Below, in pieces: positions 1-9,600 of a DNA stretch of 61,486 nt; position 1 is the stretch's first letter; the number at the start of each line of letters is the position of its first letter. A program made the position numbers and the translations under genes. Below the pieces are notes generated by a model. It searched no databases, was not told the DNA's origin, and saw only the letters and a program-made list of their open reading frames with translations. The DNA is from Blastocatellia bacterium (GTDB lineage Bacteria > Acidobacteriota > Blastocatellia > HR10). The DNA is taken from positions 1 through 61,486 of the forward strand of contig DATLZR010000044.1 of NCBI GenBank assembly GCA_035573895.1, read 5' to 3'.

Positions 1-658
1 CAAGATCATTCCCGGCGGCACCCAGGAGCTTCGCCCCCGCCGCATCCCACTCTCTACTTGCACGAAAGACGGTCGCGCAGGAAACTGGAATGTTACTTTT
101 CCCCGTCTTCTTTGTCAATTGGCTATAGGCCCATGCCGTTGACACTTCCACTTCCGGGACGACGACGAGCACGTGGGAAGCATCCACATCGGGGAGGGGA
201 TAGACTTCCTCTCCTCGACCCACGCCCAGAGCTGTTCCCCCGTAGAAGAAAAACGGCACATCCGACCCGATGCGCGCTCCCAGCTCCAGCAACTCGCCCT
301 CGGTCACCGACAGCCCCCACAATCGCGTCAGAGCCAGAAACGTGACGGCGGCATTGCTGCTTCCACCTCCCAACCCCGCAGCCACGGGAATGCGCTTCTG
401 GATCCGAATTCTCACCCCCCGGCGCGTGCCGGTGGCTTCGCGCAGAAGCACTGCCGCACGATGGACCAGATTTCGCTCATCCGTCGGAACCGAAGGATGA
501 TCGCACTCGACCGCGATGGTGGATTCCACCGGCGTGAACTCCAGCCGATCGGTCAGATCAATCGTTTGCAACACGGTGCGAATCTCTCGATAACCGTCGG
601 GTCGAGGCCCAATCACTTCCAGCATCCAGTTGATCTTGGCGTAGGAGGGCAGGATCAT
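1..658 (-). CDS. ispE: 4-diphosphocytidyl-2-C-methyl-D-erythritol kinase (IspE), 3' end outside window
   Basis: This GHMP-family kinase phosphorylates the 2-hydroxyl of CDP-methylerythritol in the cytosolic MEP (non-mevalonate) isoprenoid pathway. The minus-strand translation starts MILPSYAKIN with the substrate lysine K8. It carries the ATP-binding glycine loop GLGGGSSNAA at residues 95-104 and GSDVPFF with the catalytic aspartate D133. About 219 residues are visible; the family is about 280-300, so the C-terminal end lies beyond base 1. The start codon overlaps the stop of the upstream CAP-domain gene by one base (TGATG), indicating translational coupling. The pathway assignment is strong; no other family fits this motif set. 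Confidence 0.93.
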   Translation of the reverse strand, partial: MILPSYAKINWMLEVIGPRPDGYREIRTVLQTIDLTDRLEFTPVESTIAVECDHPSVPTDERNLVHRAAVLLREATGTRRGVRIRIQKRIPVAAGLGGGSSNAAVTFLALTRLWGLSVTEGELLELGARIGSDVPFFFYGGTALGVGRGEEVYPLPDVDASHVLVVVPEVEVSTAWAYSQLTKKTGKSNIPVSCATVFRASREWDAAGAKLLGAAGNDL

Positions 659-1188
659 CAGGGATCGAGGAAAATCTGAGTGAAGTAATACGCTCCGCGA
701 GCCGATTGAGCGACTCCGATTCCCGTCTCCCGAAATCGGGGATCGAGGATATTCTGCCGGTGGTTCGGGCTCATCATCCAGCCGTGAATGACCACGAGCG
801 AGGGGACGACTTCCTCATAACAGAGGGCGAGGTTCTCGGCCGCCCGCTTCCAGCGGGAAAATCCCGCACGAATGAGCCGCACTTCCAGTGACTCGCCCCG
901 AGAGCTGATATGCGCCAGCCTATCGCGCTCGGCCATATCCCGGCTCTGTTGCTGGGCCAGGCTCCACAAAACCGGGTGCACCCGGAGCGGCGGCAGCCCG
1001 CGAATGATCCGCTCGGTATTGACATTGTCCAGCGTCCACCAGGCCACTTTCTCGCAGTAGAAGGGATCGGTCCAGCATGTGGTCGAGGACGCGCCTCCCG
1101 CGGAGCGCACGACCGCGGGCGCTCCGGACGGCGGGCTCACGGCCACAACCCCCAGGGCGATTGCCATGGCGAGCCTCACTCCCGTCAT
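658..1188 (-). CDS. Secreted CAP-domain (SCP/YkwD-like) protein
   Basis: A 176-residue protein with an N-terminal hydrophobic signal segment (residues about 1-25) followed by a CAP/SCP domain. Visible landmarks are the N-terminal helix DNVNTERIIRGLPPL, the His in LAHIS, the Glu in AENLA, the MSPNHRQNIL block and the terminal YYFTQIFLD strand; together these form the CAP cavity. Bacterial CAP proteins (YkwD type) are usually extracytoplasmic and their substrate is generally unknown, so no reaction is assigned. It sits 18 bp downstream of the TPR gene and overlaps the ispE start, so it is very likely cotranscribed with both. Confidence 0.85.
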   Translation of the reverse strand: MTGVRLAMAIALGVVAVSPPSGAPAVVRSAGGASSTTCWTDPFYCEKVAWWTLDNVNTERIIRGLPPLRVHPVLWSLAQQQSRDMAERDRLAHISSRGESLEVRLIRAGFSRWKRAAENLALCYEEVVPSLVVIHGWMMSPNHRQNILDPRFRETGIGVAQSARGAYYFTQIFLDP

Positions 1189-1206
1189 CGCCGCCGATGT
1201 GAGTCG

Positions 1207-3315
1207 TTACTTCCGACTCTTCTCCTCCCTCAGTTTCTGGAGTTTCTCCTCGATGCGCTTTTTCTCGCGGGACTCGCGGGCGAGCTTGTAGGCTCGCTCA
1301 AACAACTGCTCGGCTTTTTCCACCTTCCCCTTGCGGAGATAAAGATCACCGAGATGCTCATGGATGGTGGCATCGCGCGGCTGATAGATCAACGCCTGCT
1401 GCAGGTAATGCTCGGCTTCATCCAACTGCCCCAATTGAAAGTAAACCCAACCGAGACTATCGAGGTAAGCTCCGTTGGTCGGATCAATAGTGACGGCGCG
1501 GCGGATCAACTCCAGAGCCTCCTGCAATCGTTCACCGCGCTCGGCGAGATAGTAGCCGAGGTTATTGAGAGCAACGGCATTGTCGGGATCGCGATCGAGC
1601 AGCATGCGCAGAGTCGCTTCCGCTTCGGCAAAGCGATTCAACCGCTCCTGGGTGAGGCTCAGTTGGATGAGCAGCATATTGTTTCGGGGATCGCGGCGGA
1701 GGGCTTCCTGGATGGCGGCTTCGGCTTCTTTGTAGCGCTCGGCTTCGGAGAGGACCTGCGCTTTGGTGGAGAGAACTTCGATGTCCTCGGGGGAACCGGT
1801 CAGCAGACTGTCGAGCAAAGCCACCGCTTCATCGAGCCGACCCAGGCCACCGAGCGCCTGCGCCTGGAGCAGCTTGAACATCCGCTCCTGCGGATAGCGG
1901 CGCGCCGCCTGCTCCGCGTGTACGAGCATCTCGCGGTAGTTTTGCTCCTCCCGCAACGTATCAATGGCCAGCAGATCGGGCCGCGTGCTCGTGGGGCCGA
2001 GAATCTGGCGCATCCGCTCGAAGGTCTTGAACGCCTCCTCCCGACGACCGGCCTGACGATAAGCGAGTGCCAGACTCGTCAACACCTGTTCCACGGCGCG
2101 GCGAAACCGATCCGAGACCGATCCATCGGGATTGAGCAGGGCCTTGAGCATCCCCTCATAGGTGGCTACAGCATCATCCACCTGGCCCACTTCCTCATAG
2201 GTTTGCGCCAGGGTGAATTGCAGTTCGAGACTCTCGCTCGTCTCCAGCCCCCGAAGCGCAGTGCGCAACGTTTCGATCGCTTCGTTTCGCCGCCCGGCCC
2301 GACGATAGGCCTGGGCCGTCAGTCGCAACGCCTCTATATTACGGGGTTGATCGGCGAGAATCTTGCGCAGAATCTCGACCGCGTCGTCATATTTCCCGGC
2401 GAAGATGAGGGCCTCGGCGAAGTTGATGCGCAGCTCGCTATTGCTCGGATCGCGATCAAGGGCCTCACGATAGGTGCGCAGGGCTTCGGTCGTGTGCCCC
2501 TGATAGAGCAACGATTTGGCCAGCACCAGGGCATAATCCGAATCGGGACGAATCGTCAAAGCCCGCGCTGCATTCTCGGCGGCCCGACGGTAATCCCGCT
2601 TGTCAAAATAGATGAGGGCCAGACGATAGAATGCCTGATCCGCCGTCGGATCCCCGCTGGTCCATCGCTCCAGGGCTTCCTTTAACTTTTCCTCCTCTCC
2701 GAGCAGCGCGTACATCTGCGCCAGCGATTGCCAGGCTTCCAGGTCCAGCTCATCGTCCTCGACGACCTGGCGGAATTCCTCGACGGCCTTGCGCGCTTTC
2801 TCCCGATCATTGGCGCTCAGCGCCTCTTCTCGATAGATCAAGCCGAGCAGCCGATGGGCGTCGGCATTGCGAGGGTCGAGCGCGAGCGCCTGTTCCGCCT
2901 CACGTCGGGCATCGGCGGTATTGCGCAACCGATAATAGAGTTCGGCCAGCGCTACGTGAGGCTGAGGAGCCTGCGGATCCAGCTCGATCACCTTGCGGAA
3001 CGTCTCCTCCGCTCGATTGAAATCGCCTTGCATGGCATAGCGCATCGCCTGCGCGTAGGTCAGCAGCGCCGTCGCACGTCGTCTGGTTTTCTCATCAAGG
3101 GGTGGTCGGCCGCCCTGATCGGTCGTCTCGGGCGGAGTCTTCTGCGTCACCGCGCGGGAGGAAATCTCCCGGTCAACCGGCATCCCCATGAGAATCAGCA
3201 GGCACGCGAAGCCCAAACGGATGCCCCTTCGAAGCGGGCTCGCGCTTGCCCGCTCACGCTCGGTCTGACGCACCACCCCGCGCATGGATTCGAGAGTATC
3301 GTGATGTCCCTTCAC
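1207..3315 (-). CDS. Large secreted/periplasmic tetratricopeptide-repeat protein
   Basis: A 702-residue protein built almost wholly of TPR units from about residue 60 to 690, recognisable from repeated A-x3-Y-x2-LG-x-x4-A patterns and the DP-N-A helix turns. An N-terminal hydrophobic stretch (LGFACLLILMGM, about residues 34-45) preceded by arginines suggests export or membrane anchoring. The C-terminal tail is Lys/Glu/Arg rich. The start used is a GTG overlapping the stop of the upstream membrane protein gene (GTGA); an ATG ten codons later (3285) is equally possible. TPR arrays scaffold protein complexes; the partner is unknown, though the operon context suggests an envelope role. Confidence 0.85.
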   Translation of the reverse strand: MKGHHDTLESMRGVVRQTERERASASPLRRGIRLGFACLLILMGMPVDREISSRAVTQKTPPETTDQGGRPPLDEKTRRRATALLTYAQAMRYAMQGDFNRAEETFRKVIELDPQAPQPHVALAELYYRLRNTADARREAEQALALDPRNADAHRLLGLIYREEALSANDREKARKAVEEFRQVVEDDELDLEAWQSLAQMYALLGEEEKLKEALERWTSGDPTADQAFYRLALIYFDKRDYRRAAENAARALTIRPDSDYALVLAKSLLYQGHTTEALRTYREALDRDPSNSELRINFAEALIFAGKYDDAVEILRKILADQPRNIEALRLTAQAYRRAGRRNEAIETLRTALRGLETSESLELQFTLAQTYEEVGQVDDAVATYEGMLKALLNPDGSVSDRFRRAVEQVLTSLALAYRQAGRREEAFKTFERMRQILGPTSTRPDLLAIDTLREEQNYREMLVHAEQAARRYPQERMFKLLQAQALGGLGRLDEAVALLDSLLTGSPEDIEVLSTKAQVLSEAERYKEAEAAIQEALRRDPRNNMLLIQLSLTQERLNRFAEAEATLRMLLDRDPDNAVALNNLGYYLAERGERLQEALELIRRAVTIDPTNGAYLDSLGWVYFQLGQLDEAEHYLQQALIYQPRDATIHEHLGDLYLRKGKVEKAEQLFERAYKLARESREKKRIEEKLQKLREEKSRK

Positions 3316-3806
3316 TCGGTCACTCCTGTTGCCGTTTGATAGGCTTCCACCAGATCAAACCACTTCGAGCGGCGAGGAAAATTGTAGAGGATCAACAACG
3401 CCCCCACTCCCCCCAGTCGCATCATATCCTCCATCATCCGGGAGAGCAAACTCATGACGAGCCCGACGATGGCCACCACTTCGCCGAGCACTGCCAGGAG
3501 GATCGTCATGGTGGAGAGATGATCAACCAGTCCGCGCACACCCCGCGTCATCACCACGCGAGCCAACCGATCACTGCCCAGCATTGCCCGCCGGAAAAGG
3601 ATCAGGCCGATGCTGTAGACGAACGCGAAGCCATACGCCATGCGCCGCAGCTTCTGATACGCCAGGGCCGATTCGATGCTCACGCCTCCCATCTGACCAA
3701 CAAGAAATGCGACCAGGAAGTAAACGACGACCGAAGCGAGCAGAGCGAAGACGACAACGAGCGTCATCTGGTGTCGGCGCATGATGTATTCGGTCAGCTC
3801 GGTCAT
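3312..3806 (-). CDS. Small integral membrane protein of unknown function
   Basis: A 164-residue protein with about four hydrophobic segments (approximately residues 16-38, 52-70, 95-120 and 128-142) separated by short basic loops such as RRAMLGSDRLARV. I do not recognise the family. Its ATG overlaps the stop of the GspG-like gene (ATGA), and its own stop overlaps the start of the TPR gene, so it is the middle member of a translationally coupled trio. The coupling suggests that it, the GspG-like protein and the TPR protein act in one envelope process. No catalytic motif is visible. Confidence 0.75.
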   Translation of the reverse strand: MTELTEYIMRRHQMTLVVVFALLASVVVYFLVAFLVGQMGGVSIESALAYQKLRRMAYGFAFVYSIGLILFRRAMLGSDRLARVVMTRGVRGLVDHLSTMTILLAVLGEVVAIVGLVMSLLSRMMEDMMRLGGVGALLILYNFPRRSKWFDLVEAYQTATGVTE

Positions 3807-4444
3807 GGTTCGCTCGCTCCTTTGCGCGGCTGCGCTCCCACCATCTGCCCGTTCTCGATGACGATCTCATCGCCGGTCGCCGGTTTTCCGTCAGGCCCCA
3901 GGGATTCGAGGCGATAACCGCGGGTTCGGACGGAGTAAACGTAGCTCCGGTGCCAGTAATCTTCGCGGATGACGCGGGGCAGATAGGCGGGCGTCAGATG
4001 ATCAATGAGTCCGACGAAATCCGTCGCTGGAGGAAGAACGCCTCGTTCGCTGCGATAGGCCTCGATGGCACGGGCAATGGTACGAAGATCTTCGGCGGTG
4101 CGACGCGCTTTCTCCGCCTGCACGGCGGTCGTCCACAGCTCCACGTTCTCCCACTGTCGGTCCCCGATGCGCACGTCGGTGATCTCCCATCTTCCCTCCC
4201 GCCGGGTGAATTTGAAGGCCGTCAGGACGAAAGCTTCTACGATGGCGTCGCGCCCGAAAAAGGTCTCAATCCGGCGAATCTGAACGTTTTCTACGGGCAG
4301 ATTGGCTCCGCCCAGCGTGGCGATAAGCCGACGCGCATGGCCCGGAGACAATTTCTCCTCGGCCAGCACACCGCAGAAAAATGCGGCGACCACCACGAGC
4401 AAATACGCAATCCGCTTCGCCTTCTCGCCCGCTCGTTTTATCAC
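3803..4444 (-). CDS. Membrane-anchored protein with type II secretion GspG-like C-terminal domain
   Basis: A 213-residue protein with an N-terminal membrane helix (IAYLLVVVAAFFCGVLA, about residues 11-27). A C-terminal part from about residue 110 resembles the GspG major-pseudopilin fold: AIEAYRSERG, then LTPAYLPRV, YSVRTRGYRLES and LGPDGKPATGDEIVI. This is the usual order in GspG-like domains, including the Ca-binding D/G loop. The classical prepilin cleavage site (G followed by FTLIE) is absent, so it is probably not a true pilin subunit. The start appears to be GTG. It heads the coupled run that continues to ispE. Confidence 0.7.
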   Translation of the reverse strand: MIKRAGEKAKRIAYLLVVVAAFFCGVLAEEKLSPGHARRLIATLGGANLPVENVQIRRIETFFGRDAIVEAFVLTAFKFTRREGRWEITDVRIGDRQWENVELWTTAVQAEKARRTAEDLRTIARAIEAYRSERGVLPPATDFVGLIDHLTPAYLPRVIREDYWHRSYVYSVRTRGYRLESLGPDGKPATGDEIVIENGQMVGAQPRKGASEP

Positions 4445-4562
4445 ACCGCAATAGTAACAAACCGTTCAGGGGTTTGGCCAGCAGGCTGTGAGGGTGGGGT
4501 GCGGTGAGTGAGAATGTGCCGTCCTCCACCCGTCGCACCCCGCCAGCCGTGGGATCGCCGCT

Positions 4563-6107
4563 TCACGCCCGGTCATATCTTCCGGTGCCACTCCAGCGGC
4601 CATAGATCCAGGTAAGCTCGCCCAGCCGATCTCGCACCGCCTCCGTCAGCGCTGAGGGAAGAAACCGCCAGCGCCAGTTCCCGCTCGGACAGGCCGGGCG
4701 ATTCATCCGCGCTTCACTGCCCAGGCCCAGAATATCCTGTAGAGGAATGATGGCCAGATCCGCCACCGACGCAAGAGCAGCCCGAATGAACGCCCAGTGA
4801 ATCTCTCGACCGTCGGTGCCGAGGTAGCGGGCAGCGAACTCCCGCGATTGTTGCTCGGCTTCCCTCGAGCGCGTGCCCTGATCCAGGTTCCTCCACCAGC
4901 CCACGATCGTGTCGTTATCGTGTGTGCCGGTATAAACGCACAGATTCCGCTGATGATTGTGAGGCAAAAAGGGATGATGCGGATCACCGTCGAAGGCAAA
5001 TTGCAGGACGGCCATTCCGGGAAAACCACAGGCTTCCCTCAACTGTTCCACTTCCGGCGTAATTATTCCGAGATTCTCGGCCACAAAGGGGAGCACGCCG
5101 AGTTCATTTCGCAACGCCTCAAACAAAGCGGCTCCCGGCCCCTTCACCCATCGCCCCCGAATGGCCGTCTCCTCACCTGCGGGAACTTCCCAGAAGGCCT
5201 CAAATCCACGAAAATGATCGAGCCGGACAATATCCACAAGCTGAAGCATCACCCGCACGCGCTCGATCCACCAGCGGTATCCGGTCTCGGCCAGGGCCTC
5301 CCACCGGTAGAGCGGATGACCCCACAACTGTCCCGTCGGGCTGAAATAATCAGGCGGGACACCGGCCACCACCACCGGCCGACCTTCTTCATCGAGCTGG
5401 AACCAGTCGCGATGAGCCCAGACATCAGCGCTATCGTAGGCGACAAATAAAGGCAAATCGCCCATCAACCGTATCCCGCGCGCGTGACAATACCGTCGGA
5501 GTTCTGCCCACTGCCGGAAAAAAAGATACTGGTAGTAGCGGTGTCGCGTGATCTCTTCTGCCGCCCGTCGCTGCCACCTGCTCACGGCTTCTGCCTGCCG
5601 GAGCGCAATTGCCCGCTCCCACCGATTCCAGGAAGCGCCACCATGCGCCTGCTTGACGGCCATAAATAGAGCAAAATCGTCGAGCCAATCGGCCTGTTGC
5701 TCGCAAAAGGCATGAAACTTGTCCTTTTCGGTCGCTGATGCCGAGGCCTGGAACCGCTCGTAGGAGCGCCGCAACAACTCGCCCTTGACCTCAATGACCC
5801 GACCATAGTCAACGGTGCCTTCCGGGAACACCGATGCCGCCTCGACCTCGGAGCGTTCAAGAGTGCCATCCTCCACCAGTCGGTCCAGGCTGATGAGCAA
5901 CGGATTTCCGGCAAAAGCTGAGAGTGTTTGATAGGGCGAATCACCGTAGCCCGTCGGACCGAGAGGCAACACCTCCCAAATGCCCTGCCCGCTCGAGGCC
6001 AGAAAATCGGCAAACCGATAGGCCGACGGGCCGAGATCTCCTATGCCACACCCGCCCGGCAGCGACGTAACGTGCAGCAGAATTCCACTCGTTCGAGCAA
6101 ATCTCAT
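4563..6107 (-). CDS. malQ: 4-alpha-glucanotransferase (amylomaltase), GH77
   Basis: A 514-residue cytosolic GH77 enzyme that transfers alpha-1,4-glucan segments in maltodextrin and glycogen metabolism. Diagnostic motifs are the N-terminal SGILLHVTSLPG and GIGDLGPSAYRFADFL, then GDLPLFVAYDSADVW, the nucleophile region VRLDHFRGFEAFW, the acid/base region VAENLGIIT, and GTHDNDTIVGWW. Length matches the compact bacterial amylomaltase type. The ATG at 6107 was chosen over the longer reading to 6176 because the conserved domain begins immediately (MRFARTSGILLH) and a GGGAG lies upstream. It is transcribed divergently from TonB receptor 1. Confidence 0.95.
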   Translation of the reverse strand: MRFARTSGILLHVTSLPGGCGIGDLGPSAYRFADFLASSGQGIWEVLPLGPTGYGDSPYQTLSAFAGNPLLISLDRLVEDGTLERSEVEAASVFPEGTVDYGRVIEVKGELLRRSYERFQASASATEKDKFHAFCEQQADWLDDFALFMAVKQAHGGASWNRWERAIALRQAEAVSRWQRRAAEEITRHRYYQYLFFRQWAELRRYCHARGIRLMGDLPLFVAYDSADVWAHRDWFQLDEEGRPVVVAGVPPDYFSPTGQLWGHPLYRWEALAETGYRWWIERVRVMLQLVDIVRLDHFRGFEAFWEVPAGEETAIRGRWVKGPGAALFEALRNELGVLPFVAENLGIITPEVEQLREACGFPGMAVLQFAFDGDPHHPFLPHNHQRNLCVYTGTHDNDTIVGWWRNLDQGTRSREAEQQSREFAARYLGTDGREIHWAFIRAALASVADLAIIPLQDILGLGSEARMNRPACPSGNWRWRFLPSALTEAVRDRLGELTWIYGRWSGTGRYDRA

Positions 6108-6407
6108 CCGGCGCGTTTCTCCCTTTACCAGGCGTCTGCTTTCTCGTCTGCACCAGCTCGGTAAGTCTGTCTCCAATTGCAGCCATCGTCAACATACAAG
6201 CCCCGTCGTCGAAAAGAGCCGGAGAGGGCACACATTCGCGCCGAGTTCTAAAGACATCGTCGAAATTGCCCGGGAAAGGCGCCGAATGAGGGGAAGGTCT
6301 CTCTGCCCCTGGACAAATCATCAGCGGGGGGCTTTTGATCTGCGGGCGATTCTATTCTGGAGCGATTGCCCTGAACGGTTAGCGAGATTTTGGAAAGAAC
6401 GGAGGGC

Positions 6408-6444
6408 TTCCATTTTTTCGGATGTGATTTCCGAAAAAATGGAA
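6408..6444. promoter_or_regulatory. Perfect 15-bp inverted repeat (candidate enhancer/operator)
   Basis: Arms TTCCATTTTTTCGGA (6408-6422) and TCCGAAAAAATGGAA (6430-6444) are exact reverse complements separated by 7 bp. The dyad is A+T rich in an otherwise G+C-rich neighbourhood. It lies about 65 bp upstream of the sigma-54-like element, roughly -127 to -91 from the predicted start of transcription, a usual distance for an enhancer-binding protein. The alternative is a terminator for a short transcript; the T run sits inside the arm rather than after the stem, which argues against that. Confidence 0.6.
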
Positions 6445-6508
6445 AAAGGGTGGTCAAGCTATTCAGCTAACTGACTGTGTTTCTATTGCTTGAGCTTTAG
6501 ACCTCTCG

Positions 6509-6524
6509 CGGCACATTAATTGCT
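6509..6524 (+). promoter_or_regulatory. Candidate sigma-54 (-24/-12) promoter of TonB receptor 1
   Basis: The sequence CGGCACATTAATTGCT has GG at 6510-6511 and GC at 6522-6523 with exactly 10 bp between. It matches TGGCACR-N4-TTGCW at all but the first base. Transcription would begin near 6535 and the receptor start codon is at 6605. RpoN use is an inference; no rpoN gene is in the window. Confidence 0.5.
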
Positions 6525-6604
6525 ACCCCTTTGGTGCCCCTGTTTGACAGAGGCGGATCAGATTTCCCCCTTCCGGGGGTATTTCACAAACTGAGGAGGT
6601 AACG

Positions 6605-9600
6605 ATGAAGAGACATCATGGAAGGTACCTGGGAATCCTCGCAGGGCTTCTCCTGGTGAGCTGGTTCTCGGTTGTATCGGCTCAGGTACGTCCTGTGGGA
6701 CAGATCGTTGGTGTCGTTCAAGACCCGACGGGAGCTGTTGTCCCCGGGGCCGAGGTGAAGCTCGAAGATGAGGCAACTGGCGATACCCAAATCAGGAAAA
6801 CGGGTCCCGACGGAGGTTTTGTCTTTCTGAACCTCAACGTTGGGACCTACAAGGTGACGGTGACAATGTCGGGTTTTCGGACCGCCGTCTATTCGGGAAT
6901 CAAAGTGGATGCCGCGCGTACGACCAACGTGACCGTCACGCTCCAAATCGGCGAGATCGCTGAAGCCGTCGAAGTGATTGGCGGACTTGAGGTGCTGGAG
7001 CGAACGACAACAACCATCGAGACGACCGTCCGAGGCGATATTGTCCGGCGACTGCCGTTGAACAATCGCGATACACTGGATTTCACGCTGTTGATGCCCG
7101 GAGCCCAGCAGGGCGGAACGGCCCGTCAGAGCACGTTCCTCGGCCTGCCCAAAGGGGCCATCAATATCACGATGGACGGCGTCAACATTCAGGATAATCT
7201 GCTCAAGAGCGCTTTTGGCGGTGGCATGTTCACCATCATCCGGCCGCGCTTGGATGCCGTCGAAGAGGTGACGGTTAAGACGGCAGGCGTGGGCGCGGAG
7301 GCAGCGGGAGAAGGAGCGGTCCAGATTCAGTTCGTCACCCGTCGAGGGACGAACACCTTCCGCGGGACGCTCTTCTGGGACCACCGCAATGACGCGCTCA
7401 ATGCCAACACGTGGTTCAACAACGTCCTCGGACTGCGGCGGCCCAGGAACCTGCTCAATGTCTTCGGTGGCAATGTGGGCGGCCCGGTCTGGAAGGACAG
7501 GATCTTCTTCTTCTTCAACTACGAAGAGTTCAGATTGCCGGAGTCGCGTCCGCGAGAGAACCTGATCCTCACGACGGAAGCGGCCCAGGGCATCTTCCGG
7601 TATCGAGGAACCGATGGCACCGTGCGCACGGTGAATCTCCTGGAGGTGGCGAGGGCAGCCGGGTTCCCGGGCACAATTGATCCCACCATTGGAGACATGC
7701 TGCAGCAGATCAACGCGGCGCGATCGCGGGGAGCGATCAGCCCGTTCGACCTCTTCCGCGAGCGGTATCGGTTTGAAGCTCCCAGCATGCAGGTGCGACG
7801 CTTCCCCACGTTGCGCATGGACTATCACATCACGGACAAGCTGCGGTGGCATGGGGTGTGGCACTATAACTACTTCTCCTCGTTACCGGACACGTTGAAT
7901 TCGATGGATCCCACATTCCCTGGCCTGGGGAAGCCGGCCGGCCAGTATTCCAATCGCTTTTCCGTGACAACGGCCCTTCAGTACACGATCACGTCGAACA
8001 CGAACTATGAATTTCGCTTTGGAGTTCAGGGAGCGCCTGTGCAGTTCTTCCCCGAATCGGGACCGGAGATCTATCCGGCGGGCGTGCGCATCCTCTGGCC
8101 GCTTGGCTTGCAGAGTCTGCACGCGCGTCCGGGAGCCGCGGGAACCTCACTCGCACTTCCGTCGAGTCGAAACACCCCGGTCTACAATCTGCAGAACACC
8201 CTGGGTCTTGTGCGCGGAAAGCACTCGTGGGTTTTCGGTGGAACATTCACGCGCGTGGGCTTTATTGACAATTCCTTTGGTGGGGCAGGTATTCCCACGG
8301 TCTCCTTTGGTGTGGTGAGTGGAGATCCCGTCGCCTCGGTGATTCAGGCGGGATTGCCCAACATCAGCACGACGGATCTCGGGAATGCGCTGGCGCTCTA
8401 TGCGCTGCTGACGGGCCGGATCTCCGGCGTCTCCGGGAGTCGCAACGTGGATGAGAGGACGAAGCGGTACGTTCATCTTGCTCCACTGGTGCAGCGGGCG
8501 CGGCAGGACGAATTCGGCCTCTACTTCATGGATTCCTGGCGCGTGACGCCGGCGCTGACGCTCAACTACGGCTTGCGCTGGGAGTTCCAGGGGGCAGCCG
8601 AGAACACCAATGACATCTACACGAGCCCGCGGGCGGAAGATCTCTGGGGCATCTCCGGCGTCGGCAACCTGTTCAAGCCGGGTCTCTTCCGTGGGATCGC
8701 CGATCCGCAAATCGAGCAGCGCTCGCGCAAGGTCTATAACCGCGACTTCATCAATCCGGCGCCGAGCTTTGGACTGGCCTGGAATCCGCGATTTGAGAAC
8801 CCCTTCTTCCGCTTCCTGTTCGGAGACGAGCGCAAGTCGGTCTTTCGAGGAAGCTATTCCATCGCGTACACGCGCGAAGGGCTCAGCCACTTCACTCAAT
8901 TCGCTGGCGGCAACCCGGGTCTGACGCAGTCCATCTCGCTGACGGCGGGCGTAGACTTTCCAATCGGCGGGCTGCTCCTGCGGGATCGGTTGCCGGCATT
9001 CAGCGAAGATCCGCCGAGCTTCAGCTTCCCCACACCGCTTTCGCGCTTCACCTTCATCGGAGGCAATTTCTTCGCCTTCGATCCCAACATCCGGACGCCG
9101 TATGTCCAGTCGTGGTCCTTCGGCTGGCAGCGCGAGCTGACGCGCGACATGGCGATTGAAATCCGCTATGTCGGCAATCGCGGGACGAAGCTCTGGCGCG
9201 GGTTCAACCTGAATGAGGTGAACATCTTCGAGAACGGGTTCCTGCAGGAGTTCCTCAATGCCCAGCGGAATCTGGCCATCAGCCGGGCCCAGGGACGCGG
9301 CAATCGCTTCGACAACCAGGGATTGCCGGGCCAGGTTCCCCTGCCGATCTTTGAGGCGGCCTTTGGCGCCCGTGGCCGTCAAGGGGCACTCCCGTTGGCC
9401 TCCGGGTTTGGAAGCGCTTCTTTCGTCGCCCTGCTGGATCAGGGTCAAGCGGGAGCCCTGGCCAATGCCCTGGCCTCTTCGGCAACATTCCTCTGCCGGG
9501 CGGTCGGAAGCGCCCTCCCGCGTTGTGCAGCTCTTGGCTTCGATGCACCGGGGGTCTTGCCGGTCAACTTCTTCCAGGCCAATCCCTATGCGGCCAACCG

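Larger units (their letters stand above)
6108..6604. other. Divergent intergenic region between malQ and TonB receptor 1
   Basis: About 500 bp without a convincing gene. It becomes more A+T rich towards the receptor and contains the 15-bp dyad at 6408-6444, the sigma-54-like element at 6509-6524, a small C5/G5 hairpin around 6566-6579, and the strong ribosome binding site GAGGAGGT at 6593-6600. Short readings here lack recognisable domains and were left out. Confidence 0.6.

Noticed and set aside
910-2685. 591-codon open reading on the plus strand
   Set aside because: It is antisense to the CAP and TPR genes, has no recognisable domain, and is explained by the high G+C shadow of the TPR gene.
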